Positions 50,602 to 60,962 are shown, numbered from the stretch's first letter. The stretch is DNA of 64,000 bases from Coemansia sp. RSA 487 (GCA_027577595.1 JANBRJ010000030.1:26001-90000), one strand, 5' to 3'. Program-made: numbers and translations. The notes: generated by a model from the sequence alone, not told the origin.

Positions 50602-52101
50602 TTACTCACTGTGGTATGGCATTACATTGAGCCAGCGGTTGATCAGGTCAAGTGAGTTCTTTGGTTGGTCATAGGGAACCATATGGCCAGCACCAAAGAC
50701 ACGAACGAATGTAAAGTTTGATGCTGAGCGGGCCTCGCCAGCTAAAACACCATCGACAGACCATGCAAGGTCACTAGCAGCTTTGAATCGTTCCTGGCCA
50801 GGCCACTCCAACTCGAGAGTCCATGCCTTATTACCATACCAATTGCAAATAAAATCAGCATCGCCGGCATATATGAGAACACGGATGCCAGCATCAAGGA
50901 GTGGTGGGATTTCCAAATGTAATGGCAGCATTGGGTCGCCATTGAGAACAAAGTTGTACTCGACTTTTCCAGAGCATGACTCAAACGAGCTTACTTCGGC
51001 GCCGAGCTCCTTTTGCACATCCTTGCGGTTTAAATACGTGTCAATATCATTCGTTATAGGGTAGCACAGCGTGCTGTTGCCGCCACAGTCCATGCGCACA
51101 TCGTATGGGTTGTGGCCTGTATTCATGTACGGCTCTTCGATCTTCCTGTAGCAGTACAAGTAGGCAGGCATGCATGTGAGTGCACGCGGGGCCTCATAGC
51201 ACTCAGTAGCCTGGGACTCGCAAAGCGGATATGCGCGATCCATCTCGGCACATATTTCAGGAGACAGAACGGGATCGTAGGTTGAGTTGCATGCCATCTG
51301 CGAGTAGTACTTGTACTGAGTGCGTGGATCCACAAAGCCGTTTCCAATACCAATGGATACCAGGGGAAGCACTTTGCGCTCGTCCACATTAATACTATCC
51401 GCTATATGTGTTCGCTGCTCTCTCAATTCATTGTTGGACTCGTGAATCGTTTTGGCTACGGCTGGCACATAATGTCCAGCATAGGACTCACCAAACACAT
51501 GGAGATCTGAGGATGCGTACTGTGGGAAGCTCTTATAGAACAGCTGGAGCAGGGCAGCAACGTCCATGCCAGCGATCAGCGATGTGAAAACGTCGGAGCC
51601 ATATGAAAACCCAACATTTGTGGGTTGATCCAGGAACAGAACGTGTGCGTGGTCGTTCCATGCATATTTGTTGTATTGGGTATCGTTGCCTCCAGGCGTG
51701 ACGTGGCAGGGACCCATTTCCATCAAAAGTCCTACGAACGAGCTGCATCCAGGCCCGCCGTTCAGCCACAGGATCAATGGAGCGGTTTCGTTGGCATTTC
51801 GCGCCTCGAAGAACCAGAAGAAAAAGTGCTTGTCCTCGGAAGTGTCCAGATACCCGCTGTATTGGGTAACAGAGGAGTCGCACAGACTGGGGCTTTTTGT
51901 GCGCAGTTGGTAGTTTGGCAGCGCTGCCATCGTCGTTGCTGTTTTCCATTGGCTTTCATTTACCATCGTAGAGTCCACATGCTGCTTATTTACAGGCGCT
52001 GCAAATACATACTGCTTTGGAAACGATGGCAAAGCTGCCACCGATACAGCACCAATTAGCGCAGCTGTGACGAGGGTTATTGATACAGCCGACAGGTGCA
52101 T
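50602..52101 (-). CDS. Serine carboxypeptidase (S10), CPY-like
   Basis: A 499-aa secretory or vacuolar hydrolase starting at ATG 52101 (MHLSAVSITLV); the frame upstream is non-conserved. A signal peptide covers about 1-22 and a propeptide-like region runs to about 75. The S10 core has WLNGGPGCSS (oxyanion region), GESYAGHYVPA with the catalytic Ser, YAGDADFICNW with the catalytic Asp, and GAGHMVPYDQP with the catalytic His. It releases C-terminal amino acids at acid pH. Several N-x-S/T glycosylation sequons are present. A related gene follows on the same strand, giving a tandem pair. Confidence 0.96.
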   Translation of the reverse strand: MHLSAVSITLVTAALIGAVSVAALPSFPKQYVFAAPVNKQHVDSTMVNESQWKTATTMAALPNYQLRTKSPSLCDSSVTQYSGYLDTSEDKHFFFWFFEARNANETAPLILWLNGGPGCSSFVGLLMEMGPCHVTPGGNDTQYNKYAWNDHAHVLFLDQPTNVGFSYGSDVFTSLIAGMDVAALLQLFYKSFPQYASSDLHVFGESYAGHYVPAVAKTIHESNNELREQRTHIADSINVDERKVLPLVSIGIGNGFVDPRTQYKYYSQMACNSTYDPVLSPEICAEMDRAYPLCESQATECYEAPRALTCMPAYLYCYRKIEEPYMNTGHNPYDVRMDCGGNSTLCYPITNDIDTYLNRKDVQKELGAEVSSFESCSGKVEYNFVLNGDPMLPLHLEIPPLLDAGIRVLIYAGDADFICNWYGNKAWTLELEWPGQERFKAASDLAWSVDGVLAGEARSASNFTFVRVFGAGHMVPYDQPKNSLDLINRWLNVMPYHSE

Positions 52102-52495
52102 GTTTGGGGGGATTTGCCAAAGAACTTTAGCAATGAGTGGAGGAGTGTATGTGCTGAGCGGTTTACAGTATTTAAAAACAAATAAACAGAAAAAGTTTGT
52201 AGAAAAGCGAAAGAGGGAATTAGCAGCTAGCGGGGAGAGAAAGTGCCAATAAACGAGCATTGCCAAAAACATGACCTTTTCCGCAAATACGAAGCAATAA
52301 ATGCACAGAAAAAAAGGCATATTTGATTGACATGGATGCAGCTAGAGAATATGAGATTTGCTGCAAAAAAAAGACCAATCGTGTATATGAGGGAGTGTGT
52401 GAGAAAAAACAAGTAAATCCGTCCTGAAGAATGTGTTTTCCAGCCACATCCGTTTCCTAGGAAGAGAGACGGGCTTGTATTTCAATATTTGTCAT
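52102..52495. other. Intergenic region between the two carboxypeptidase genes
   Basis: 394 bp of A/T-rich sequence: promoter of the upstream-oriented gene and 3' end of the other. Open frames here have no domain. Confidence 0.5.
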
Positions 52496-53899
52496 CTAGA
52501 AGGAGCGGCTGTGTGAAATCCACTGCCTGAACATTGCCTGTGCAGCCAGCGGCTTGTCCTTGGCAACCATGTGGCCGGCACCATAGATGCGGAGGAGCGA
52601 GAGCCCACCGAAGGATCTGGCCGATCCAGCCATAAGAGTGCCACCAGCGCCGGAAACAGTCCAGGGAGTGTCTGGAGCTGCAGCAAAGCCAGGCCCACCG
52701 TACCACGGTAGACGTAGAATCAATTCCTTGATGCCCATCCAGTTGCATATGAGGTCAGCGTCTCCTGCGTACACAAGCACACGGATGCCAGCATCCAGCA
52801 CTTCAGGCAACCACGTAGAGGAGGCAGTGTTCAGGAACTCGTCGCCAGACTCGATGAATGACATTTGCACATCGTGGTCACACAGCGCGTAGTCGCCGCC
52901 AGCGGTGGTTCCTAGTGCAGCGCGAATGCCAGGGCGGCTGGCATAAGCGGCGATTCGGTCCATGTATGTGTCGCAGAGCTTGGTGGTCGACGGCTGGCAT
53001 GGGGTGCGCACATCGTAGGGGTTGCGACCGGCTTGCTGGTATGCCGCAAGGATGCCGAACCCTGCATACGTTGCGTTGACAGCCGTGGCCTTTGTGCGCA
53101 CGCGCCAGTGCGTCAGCGTCTTTTGGTAGAAGTCAGCGGAGGCACGGAGCATTTCCAAGCATGCTCCAGCGTCGAGCGACACTGGGTACGCTGGCGACTG
53201 GCACGCCATCGGGTACAGGTACCTGTACTGGAACGCCATGTCAAACAGCCCGTTGCCTACAGCAATGCCCGCCAGCCGTGGCAGCAGCCATTCGCTGCCT
53301 GATCTCTGCGCGCCCTTACTGTTGGCGGCAACCAAGCGGGCTGCGACAGCAGGCACGTATTGGGCCGCGTAGCTCTCGCCGGCCACATACAGCTCGCTGC
53401 CCAGATATTCGGGGAACTTGCGGTAAAACTGGCCCAACAGCGAAACGACGTCACGAGCGGCCTGCGCTGTGGTTGTGGTGGCATTGCGTGGTCCGTAAGA
53501 GTAGCCTGTGTTTGCTGGCTGGTCCACGAAAAGGAGATGCGCATCGGCGTTCCAGCTGTGCTCATTGCGCGTTGTATCGTTGCCATTTGCATTTACCCAG
53601 CACGGCCCGACACCGCCGAATAGGCCCGCCAGCGAGCTGCATCCGGGCCCGCCGTTGAGCCACAGAACGACAGGCGTGGTCTGCGCTTGGCTTTTGCTGC
53701 TGCGCGACTCGAAGAACCAGTAGAAAAGATGCGTGCCAGCTCCAACGTCCATGTATCCGCTGTGCTGTCGGACCGTCGGGTCGCAGAGACCCCCAGATGT
53801 AACAGATATACTTCTACTTGCCACCGCTTGTCTGCTACATACCAGCAGCAAAAGCAGCGTAAGGCCCAGCCCTAGCTGCAGAATGCGCACAAATGCCAT
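52496..53899 (-). CDS. Serine carboxypeptidase (S10), second copy without long propeptide
   Basis: 467 aa. The signal peptide is at 1-27 (LGLGLTLLLLLVCSRQAVA) and the mature enzyme begins soon after (GLCDPTVRQHSGYMDV), so the propeptide of the neighbouring paralogue is nearly absent. The catalytic triad is intact: GESYAAQYVP (Ser), YAGDADLICNWMG (Asp), GAGHMVAKDKP (His). The oxyanion motif WLNGGPGCSSLAG is present. The GESYAGHY family motif reads GESYAAQY, a substitution outside the triad that could affect the substrate pocket. It is more GC-rich than its sister, suggesting an old duplication. Confidence 0.95.
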   Translation of the reverse strand: MAFVRILQLGLGLTLLLLLVCSRQAVASRSISVTSGGLCDPTVRQHSGYMDVGAGTHLFYWFFESRSSKSQAQTTPVVLWLNGGPGCSSLAGLFGGVGPCWVNANGNDTTRNEHSWNADAHLLFVDQPANTGYSYGPRNATTTTAQAARDVVSLLGQFYRKFPEYLGSELYVAGESYAAQYVPAVAARLVAANSKGAQRSGSEWLLPRLAGIAVGNGLFDMAFQYRYLYPMACQSPAYPVSLDAGACLEMLRASADFYQKTLTHWRVRTKATAVNATYAGFGILAAYQQAGRNPYDVRTPCQPSTTKLCDTYMDRIAAYASRPGIRAALGTTAGGDYALCDHDVQMSFIESGDEFLNTASSTWLPEVLDAGIRVLVYAGDADLICNWMGIKELILRLPWYGGPGFAAAPDTPWTVSGAGGTLMAGSARSFGGLSLLRIYGAGHMVAKDKPLAAQAMFRQWISHSRSF

Positions 53900-54273
53900 C
53901 TATATTGTAATGGGGTAGCTGCCAGGTGTGTGTTTGATGATTAAAAAGTAATAGGGATAATGTATAGCGACCTCGCCTACTTTCTACCAAGCAGTTTGCG
54001 CTGGCTTTATATTGCTACCGCAAATAGCTAGGGGAAGAGGAATATCTCTTCCTCCCTCTCCTTGAAACTGCTGCGATATTGCCCCATATTTGCCAAGCCC
54101 AGAATATGATACACGACACTCTTTTCTCCAAGAGCAGGTGGCAGCGACGGCACCAGCACCAGTAGTAACATCTACAGAGTAGTAAAGGGGCATAGATATG
54201 CCTTTACGCAGCCCAGCGAGTTGACAGAATGAGGCGTTTGGTGGCCGTATCATCTGCGTCGCGCCACACGCTC
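53900..54273. other. Intergenic region, carboxypeptidase promoter and AlaRS 3' flank
   Basis: 374 bp, no gene. The minus-strand frame 53984-54280 runs through and is not conserved in composition. Confidence 0.45.
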
Positions 54274-57045
54274 TCACCATATGGGGAATGGCCCTTGGCT
54301 CAGCGCTTTGGAGACGCTGGTCGAGTCGACCACAGGAGCATCAAGCCGCCCCTGCGCAAGCGTGTCCTGGCCGCCGCCCTTCCCGGGGAGTCTGGCGAGC
54401 AGAAAGCGCAGCAGCTTCCCCGCATGCGCTTCGGGAATTGCGTTAGGGTCGACGCCCAGGGCTACGGCGCGGCCACGGATGACCACGTGTGCGCACATCG
54501 GCCCGATGCTGCGCAAATGAGCCGCGCGCTCGGCGGCCAGCCGCGCACCACACGCGATGTCTTCAGCAGCAACATACGGCAGGATGTGGACGCATGTGGT
54601 GACTGGTCGCCGGTTACTGTCGCCAAGGGCTGTTCCCAGCGTTGCTGCGTCCTCGATGCTGGTTGCCGCAACAGCCAACCAGCGGTCTGCTTCATCGCGC
54701 GCCGCCCTTGCCTTGGAATCCAGCTGACGCGCTCGCGACTCCAGGGCTTCGACGCCAGGCGCAGCCAGAACGTCTACTGCTGCGCGCGCATGGGCCAGTT
54801 GCTGCTGCAGCCACAGGACTGCCGCATCGCCCGCCACAGCCTCGATCCGCCGCGTGCCGGCGCCTACCGACGATTCGCTCACAGTCTGGAACGGAAACAC
54901 CGCGCGCGTCGACCGCAAATGTGTGCCGCCGCAAAGCTCCACCGATTCCGGAGCTATGCGGACGACACGCACGTTGCTTGCACGCTGCCGCTCCGCACGC
55001 ACAGACAGAGCACCCATCGCTTGCGCCTGGGCCAGCGTCATATGCGATACGTCGACTGGCGCTGCAGAAAGTGCTGCGCGGTTCACGATGGATGCGACGC
55101 GATCCAGCTGGTCGCTGGTCAGTGCGCGCGCAGTGAAATCGAACCGTAGCGCTTCGGCCCGCACCTGTGACCCCGCTTGCACCACTCCGTCTCCGACTAC
55201 CGTGCGCAGCGCACTGTGCAAAAGATGCGTGGCCGTATGGTGCACTGCACATCCGCGCCGCCGCTCCATATCGACCGTCGCGGTGATCTTCGTGCCGCGT
55301 TTCTGCAGAAGTTCGCGCATTCTCGGACTCTTGCTAATGATGAGTACACCCGAAATGCTGTGGCTCGCTGGCGAAACAGCTTCCTTTACAGTGAACACAT
55401 TATCTTGTGTCGAGATCGTCCCTGAATCGGCCTCTTGTCCGCCGCCTGCCGTATAGAACGGGCTCGGATTAATGACCACTAATCCGTCGCCCGTCGACAG
55501 CTCCTTGAACGCAACCATGCGGCTGTCCACAGACCCGCTGCGTGCCTCGGGATCCAGATCATATCCGCAGAACCGAGTATTAAGGACCGACGCATCGTTT
55601 CGCCATTCGGCACACGCTGCCGCGATTTCTCCAGCCACAGTAGCCTTTGCCGTGCCCGCATTGCCTCTACTGGTCCCCAGTTCGCCGCGGCTGCGCTCCC
55701 TGTTCTGCTGGCGACTGCGCTGCAGCAAAGCCTCGAAGCCATCAGTATCGACAGCCCACCCGTGGTCACGTGCAATCGCCTGGGTTAAGTCTGCAGGAAA
55801 CCCATGTGTGTCGTAGAGCGTAAAGACGTCCTCCGCGCAGACGGTCTTTGTATCCTTATTGCTTGCAAAGACGCGGTGCTCGAGCAGCGCAAGCCCCTTG
55901 TCCAGCGTCCTGAGGAATGCGTCCTCCTCTGCGCGTAGAACCGCAACAACGGCGTCTCTGCGCGCGGACAGCTCCGGGTATGCAGCACCCATAGCGGCCT
56001 CTAGGCTCGGATACAAGGGCGCAAGCACCGGGCCCTTGATGCCTAGCTGGCGTCCGGCACGCACCGCTCGGCGGATGATGCGGCGCAGCACGTATCCACG
56101 GCCGGTGCTTCCGGGGTGCACGCCCTCTGCGATCAAAAACGCGCTGGACCGCAAGTGATCAGCGATGATCCGGCGATGCGTCAGCCCTGTTTGTTTGTCT
56201 CCGCCGCTGACGGAAGCTACTATTTGGCGCATTTCGTCGGTATCGTAATTGTTGTCTACGCCCTGCATTACGGACGCCATGCGCTCCAGCCCCATGCCCG
56301 TGTCGATGCACGGCTTCTCCAGGGGCGTCAGCCGGCCGCTGGAGTCGCGGTAGTATTGCATGAACACAAGGTTCCAGAACTCGAGCCACCGGTCCTCGTG
56401 GTCCGGCGGCAAGCAGCGGTTCTGCGTGTCCCAAAAGATCTCGGAGCTCGGGCCGCATGGGCCTTCGGGGCCCATGGCCCAGAAGTTGTCGTCCTCGCCC
56501 AGTCTAACGATCCGGCTTGCATCCAGCTTCACATCATCCCTCCACACGCTATACGCCTCATCGTCGCCTTCGAGTACACTGACACGCAGCCGGTCTGTAG
56601 GCAACGCGAGCTCTTCACGCACAAACCGCCACGCCATCAGTATCGCCTGCTGTTTGCCGTATGCGCCAAACGAAAAGTTGCCTAGCATCTCAAAGAACGT
56701 GTGGTGCCGTGGTGTAAACCCGACTTGATCCAGGTCGTTGTGCTTACCGCCGGCGCGCACGCACTTTTGGATGCTCGTTACTGTTGCGTGTGGTGCTGTT
56801 TGTGGTGCGGCAAACTGCTGCTTGAACGGGACCATGCCGGCGTTTGTGAATAGAAGCGTGCTGTCGTTGGCTGGCACGATGTTAGCGCTTGCACGTGCTG
56901 TGTGTCCGTGCTTGGCAAAGTACTCGATAAACCGGTGCCGTATCTCGTTTGCCGTCATTGTTGCCACTGTGCGCTTGCTCGCGTGGAGAGCTCCAAAGCC
57001 AGCTTTGGCTAATCTCCTGTGTGTGCGGAGCATAAGTGTCAGCAT
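54274..57045 (-). CDS. Alanyl-tRNA synthetase, mitochondrial-type
   Basis: 923 aa with an Arg/Lys-rich presequence (MLTLMLRTHRRLAKAGFGALHASKR). The class II catalytic domain begins at EIRHRFIEYFAKHGH; the core includes FTNAGMVPFKQQF, RHHTFFEMLGNFSFGAYGK and the GxGxER-like DTGMGLERM. The editing domain has HHTATHLLHSALR (HxxxH zinc site) and CGGTHLRSTRAVFPF (Cys and His). The C-Ala domain ends with GKGGGQDTLAQG. Fungi usually have one gene for both compartments; a presequence-bearing copy could be dedicated to mitochondria or the sole copy with alternative starts (MTANEIRH at position 30). GC-rich throughout. Confidence 0.94.
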   Translation of the reverse strand: MLTLMLRTHRRLAKAGFGALHASKRTVATMTANEIRHRFIEYFAKHGHTARASANIVPANDSTLLFTNAGMVPFKQQFAAPQTAPHATVTSIQKCVRAGGKHNDLDQVGFTPRHHTFFEMLGNFSFGAYGKQQAILMAWRFVREELALPTDRLRVSVLEGDDEAYSVWRDDVKLDASRIVRLGEDDNFWAMGPEGPCGPSSEIFWDTQNRCLPPDHEDRWLEFWNLVFMQYYRDSSGRLTPLEKPCIDTGMGLERMASVMQGVDNNYDTDEMRQIVASVSGGDKQTGLTHRRIIADHLRSSAFLIAEGVHPGSTGRGYVLRRIIRRAVRAGRQLGIKGPVLAPLYPSLEAAMGAAYPELSARRDAVVAVLRAEEDAFLRTLDKGLALLEHRVFASNKDTKTVCAEDVFTLYDTHGFPADLTQAIARDHGWAVDTDGFEALLQRSRQQNRERSRGELGTSRGNAGTAKATVAGEIAAACAEWRNDASVLNTRFCGYDLDPEARSGSVDSRMVAFKELSTGDGLVVINPSPFYTAGGGQEADSGTISTQDNVFTVKEAVSPASHSISGVLIISKSPRMRELLQKRGTKITATVDMERRRGCAVHHTATHLLHSALRTVVGDGVVQAGSQVRAEALRFDFTARALTSDQLDRVASIVNRAALSAAPVDVSHMTLAQAQAMGALSVRAERQRASNVRVVRIAPESVELCGGTHLRSTRAVFPFQTVSESSVGAGTRRIEAVAGDAAVLWLQQQLAHARAAVDVLAAPGVEALESRARQLDSKARAARDEADRWLAVAATSIEDAATLGTALGDSNRRPVTTCVHILPYVAAEDIACGARLAAERAAHLRSIGPMCAHVVIRGRAVALGVDPNAIPEAHAGKLLRFLLARLPGKGGGQDTLAQGRLDAPVVDSTSVSKALSQGPFPIW

Positions 57046-57377
57046 CCCCAGTTACTATTAATGTAATACAAATGACCGAAATAATGAATAGCTGAATAAC
57101 AAGAAAAAGTGTCTCCCTCTCCGCCCCAGCTTTGCCCATCATCAAAAGTGCTGAGATACAGAAAAAAAAAAACAACGATCATATCGCACTTTGATTAAGG
57201 TAAGGAGAGTGAGTACTTGGTTTGTCGATATTGGATCAAGTTTTATCTTTAACTTTTTTTTTACAACAAATTCTAAATTTTTTATTGCTTTTATTTCTCG
57301 TTTTCCTAGATTCTTCATTCAAAATTCGAAATTCAAAACTCAATCTTTCTTGTAATCAAACACTTATAATAGAGAAA
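57046..57377. promoter_or_regulatory. Divergent promoter, AlaRS / bL32m
   Basis: 332 bp with poly-A/T tracts (57161-57171, 57255-57262). It drives two mitochondrial translation genes in opposite directions. A weak GTAAGG at 57200 is not supported as an intron. Confidence 0.5.
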
Positions 57378-57725
57378 ATGGCGCTAGCACTTTCTTCGGC
57401 ACGCATGCTTGTCCAGAGAACAGGGACCTTGGCACCACGGCTAATGGACGTTGTTTTCCGGAAACCAACGGCCTTAAGCGTAGGAGGGGCGCTGGGAGTT
57501 GGGCTGGGACTTCTGGGCGAAGCGATTCTCCGCGCTGTGCCCAAGCAGCGCACAAGCCATTCGAAGAAGCGCATGCGCATGTCCAACAAGGGCTTGAAGA
57601 ACAGAAACGACATTGTCCCGTGCACGGGCTGTGGAAGCCCAAAACTCATCTCCCAGATCTGCCCAACCTGCTACAAGGACATTAAGCGGACGCTCAAGCA
57701 ATCAAAAGCTACTGACGAGCAATGA
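57378..57725 (+). CDS. MRPL32: Mitochondrial ribosomal protein bL32m
   Basis: 115 aa from ATG 57378. The first ~55 residues form a presequence-like region; a matrix protease trims MrpL32 in yeast. The mature ribosomal part starts VPKQRTSHSKKRMRMSNKGL, the conserved bL32 signature. A CTGC...CPTC pair (C-x2-C-x9-C-x2-C) forms the zinc ribbon. It is a large-subunit protein of the mitoribosome. Convergent with mL45, 107 bp between stop codons. Confidence 0.93.
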   Translation: MALALSSARMLVQRTGTLAPRLMDVVFRKPTALSVGGALGVGLGLLGEAILRAVPKQRTSHSKKRMRMSNKGLKNRNDIVPCTGCGSPKLISQICPTCYKDIKRTLKQSKATDEQ

Positions 57726-57832
57726 AGCTAAAAAAATAAAGTGTTTATTGTTTTTCTATTTCGCAAGATCCCTTTTTTTGAATATCAAGCCATTTTCTTG
57801 AGCTGTGGGATCTATCATGCTAAAAATCTTGT

Positions 57833-58663
57833 TTATTTCTTTTGTTTGGGCAAGTCCCACTCAGGAACATTGATCTTCTTGTACAGGAGCCATGGTGAGA
57901 ACTCGTCCTTCAGTAAGCGCTGGAAGACAAGGTACTCGACCACATGCGTATCCCTGGGTTTGGCGTTCTTTGCATGCACCAGGCGCTTTGGGCCTCCTCC
58001 TCCTCCGCTCCTGGGGACCGGTGCCACACGCTGGATCTGGTCAATGCGGACCGTGACCTGACCAATCGATACCTTGGGAGCCACATTGCCGCACCTGATC
58101 TTGATAACCTTTGGCTTTGACACCGACTGGACCACTTCCCAATCAAAGTCGGTCTGTCTGCGCTTAATGTCGGCCTTCATCTTCCCATACAGCATCGGCA
58201 TACAAATGGATTCGATCGTCACCAGATCACCCTGTGCGTACGCTTCGTTCATTACTTTGTACAGGTCCTCCGCCTCTTTTGCAAACTTGGCTTTCTTCCA
58301 TCCGTTCAGGTTGTACTTTACCATTATAAACGACCATATGCCACGGTACGACTCGGCAAAGCTTTGCTTCATAAACTTCCATCCCTCTTTACTGAATAAG
58401 GGCGGCCAGTGTTTAAAGGGTGGTCGGTAGAAATCGGCAAACAGCCCGAATTCTGCCATAAAAAAATGGTCGTTGTTTGATGCGGTCGTGTTGTGCTCCC
58501 TTATCGCACAATAGCTGCCTGTGGGTACAAGGGGGGGCCGTGCGATCCCTTGCATCATCGTCGGCTTGTGCGGTATCAGCGGTAATTGTCTGCTGCCTGC
58601 TCTTACCAGCGATCCTCCAGCTGGACGCAGGCGCAGTCCTAGGCGCAGTCCAACAGTAGCCAT
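57833..58663 (-). CDS. Mitoribosomal mL45 / Mba1-type Tim44-like protein
   Basis: 276 aa from ATG 58663 (MATVGLRLGL); residues 1-60 are a presequence. The body (about 95-260) has the Tim44-like/mL45 domain: FAKEAEDLYKVMNEAYAQGDLVTIESICMPMLYGKMK, a beta-rich segment with IGQVTVRIDQIQ, and the terminal EYLVFQRLL. mL45 sits at the mitoribosome exit tunnel and links it to the inner membrane; yeast Mba1 does the same. In early-diverging fungi the two are hard to separate by eye. Confidence 0.82.
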   Translation of the reverse strand: MATVGLRLGLRLRPAGGSLVRAGSRQLPLIPHKPTMMQGIARPPLVPTGSYCAIREHNTTASNNDHFFMAEFGLFADFYRPPFKHWPPLFSKEGWKFMKQSFAESYRGIWSFIMVKYNLNGWKKAKFAKEAEDLYKVMNEAYAQGDLVTIESICMPMLYGKMKADIKRRQTDFDWEVVQSVSKPKVIKIRCGNVAPKVSIGQVTVRIDQIQRVAPVPRSGGGGGPKRLVHAKNAKPRDTHVVEYLVFQRLLKDEFSPWLLYKKINVPEWDLPKQKK

Positions 58664-59028
58664 GCTTTTCCCACTATCCTGTGTGCTCTTTGGATTCAGG
58701 TTAAAAACAAACAAACTAAAGATAGAAATGAGCACTGAATGATTACAAAATTAATGAAGCTTTAAAAAAATATTTTGCAAAAGCAAAAACCTTAACAAAG
58801 AGGAACTGATGCCGCGAGTAAGGCACTTTTTTTACTGTAAGAAATCCTGATCGCTCGATTCGGCAGATCAACAATAGCAGGCTGCGGGATCAAAACGCGT
58901 TCAAAAAGAAAGCCACATTTGAATGGTGAAGAGGCATTGCATTTCTCTCTCTTTTTCCACATCAGCTTTGTATTTATTATATTATTATTTGGTTTCATCG
59001 GCTACCATTCGTACACCTTGAATGAAAA
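58664..59028. promoter_or_regulatory. Divergent promoter, mL45 / TFB1
   Basis: 365 bp between opposite starts, A/T-rich, with no named site. Confidence 0.45.
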
Positions 59029-59406
59029 ATGATTCTTTTGCCAGGCGAGACGGTCAAATATACCTCCGAGGCGGTCAGCAACAAGGAAGACGGCGTGTTA
59101 TATTTCACAACCAAACGGTTGGCTTGGTGCAAAGCAGGTTCCGAAACACCAGCAGTTGAAATTCTGCATGAGAATTTCCGCATCCAGCAGGTGAGCAAAG
59201 CAGAGGCCAAGAAAGTTATGCTCAGGATATACGCAGTAACTTCCGGGTCGCCTCCAGATGCACAGCCCACTGTCAAGCCCACGTTCACGTGGAAAACGAC
59301 AGACAAGGACGCTGCTATTGCCGATCGCGAAAAGTACGTTAACGAGTTTTCTATCATCACCAACAGAAGGGCGCAGCAGGGCGGTGGTGCTGGCCAGCAG
59401 GGAGCA

Positions 59407-59439
<33 letters not shown>

Positions 59440-60870
59440 AATGTACAACAGCAACAGCAGCAACGCGGCACTAGTGAGACAACTGCAGGCGACGATAAAA
59501 ACAGGTTTGGCGGCGTCAAAATAGGCGCCGTGCCTGCATCAGCTGAAGAAATAAAGCTGCGCGAAGAGGTGTTGTCTAAAAACGTGGAGCTGGGCAAAGT
59601 GCACAAGAGCCTGGTGATTTCGGGACTGATATCCGAGGACGAGTTCTGGAGCACACGCAAGCATATTCTCGAAACACAGGCCATTCAGTCGCAGCTACGA
59701 AAGGGCGAGACGTCGGCGTGGCTAGACCTGACCCCTAGTACACAGGAATCTGGAAACTTCAAATACACGATTACGCCCAACATTGCTCGTCGCATATTCA
59801 AAGAGTTCCCGCAAGTAAAGCGCGCCTACGTGGACAACGTGCCTCACAAGGTCAGCGAGAAAATGTTTTGGAAGCGCTTTGTCGCGTCACAGTTCCTCAA
59901 CCGCGGCCGCTCGTCTGATTCGTCGGCCAGGGGAACGCGCGACTCGATCTTTGACAAGTGCACGCAAGAGGAGGATGCGATCTTTGGCGACTCGACCAGA
60001 TTCGATTTTGCATTTTTGTCAAGGCTCTTAGATTTGACACGCACTGAGGAGGATAGCATCGAGACCGGGAATGCCCCGGACTTTACGATGCGTGCACAGC
60101 CGCGTGACAACAAGCTATCGCTGATCCGCAGGTTCAACCACCACTCGGAGCTCGTGCTGCAGTCGGTGCTTAACAGCAAACGCAAGCTTCTGTCGGCAAC
60201 TGCACCGTCGGCATCGAACCACAGGGTTGTCGATCGGGAGCTGGAGGAGGCAACCACACTGGGCGACCTTCACGAGCACGTTCCGGAGAAGCGAGTCAAG
60301 CTGAACATTCAGGACAGATCCAGATACTTTACAAGTCTGATGAAAGAGAGCGGTAGCGTAGATAGAGAAGGTGCACGTGGGGACAGAAAGGCAGACCCCG
60401 AGTTGGTACGTGCTGCTTTACATGTTAATTTCGATATTGCGCGCCCACTCAGCAATAGCGGCGACACGCAAACAACTATGGTGAATATGCTGAGTGCCGT
60501 GCACAAGCTAGCGGTTCAGAACAGGCCGAACCGGATTGAGGAGCTGCGGATCCCCGAGGAGATTACCACTGCTGTTGCCGAGTGCCATGGCGCTGGAACC
60601 GAGATGCTGCGACACTTGTGGGCGCTTCTGCGGCTGCCGCCGACGATTGAGCGGCGGCAAAAGGCAGAGAAGATAGTCGGTGCATTCAGTGGCGTCGAGC
60701 AGCGTATCCGCGAGACGATCATCCGCGCCAATGCCGTCGAGAGCAAGAACGCTGCTCTGGGTGCTATCGTCGAGAAAATGCTGCAGCCCATCGCTGATTC
60801 TCTCGAGTCTGGAAAGACGGCGTTTAGCAGCCGTATGCGCGTTGAAACCACACCCCTTGCTGTCAGCTAG
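59029..60870 (+). CDS. TFB1: TFIIH core subunit Tfb1/p62
   Basis: 613 aa. An N-terminal PH-like domain (about 1-115; LPGETVKYTSEAVSNKEDGVLYFTTKRLAW, FTWKTTDKDAAIADREKYVNEFS) binds acidic activators and repair factors. A Gln-rich linker (about 125-150, with CAG/CAA runs) precedes two BSD-type regions (about 175-345; for example EDEFWSTR, VSEKMFWKRFVASQF). The C-terminal helical part completes p62. With Tfb2 it belongs to the TFIIH core that opens promoters and repairs DNA. The poly-Gln tract is unusual but not disabling. The start is the first ATG in a sequence that fits the PH domain. Confidence 0.95.
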
Positions 60871-60962
60871 TTAGTTAGAATGCCAGTAATATGTTTATGA
60901 TACTCTTAAAACTTTAAATTAATACAGTCTTGGGAGTGCCGCAGAACAGATGCTTTGGTCAA

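Noticed and set aside
54229-55149. 306-codon plus-strand open frame
   Set aside because: Antisense of the alanyl-tRNA synthetase; no motif.
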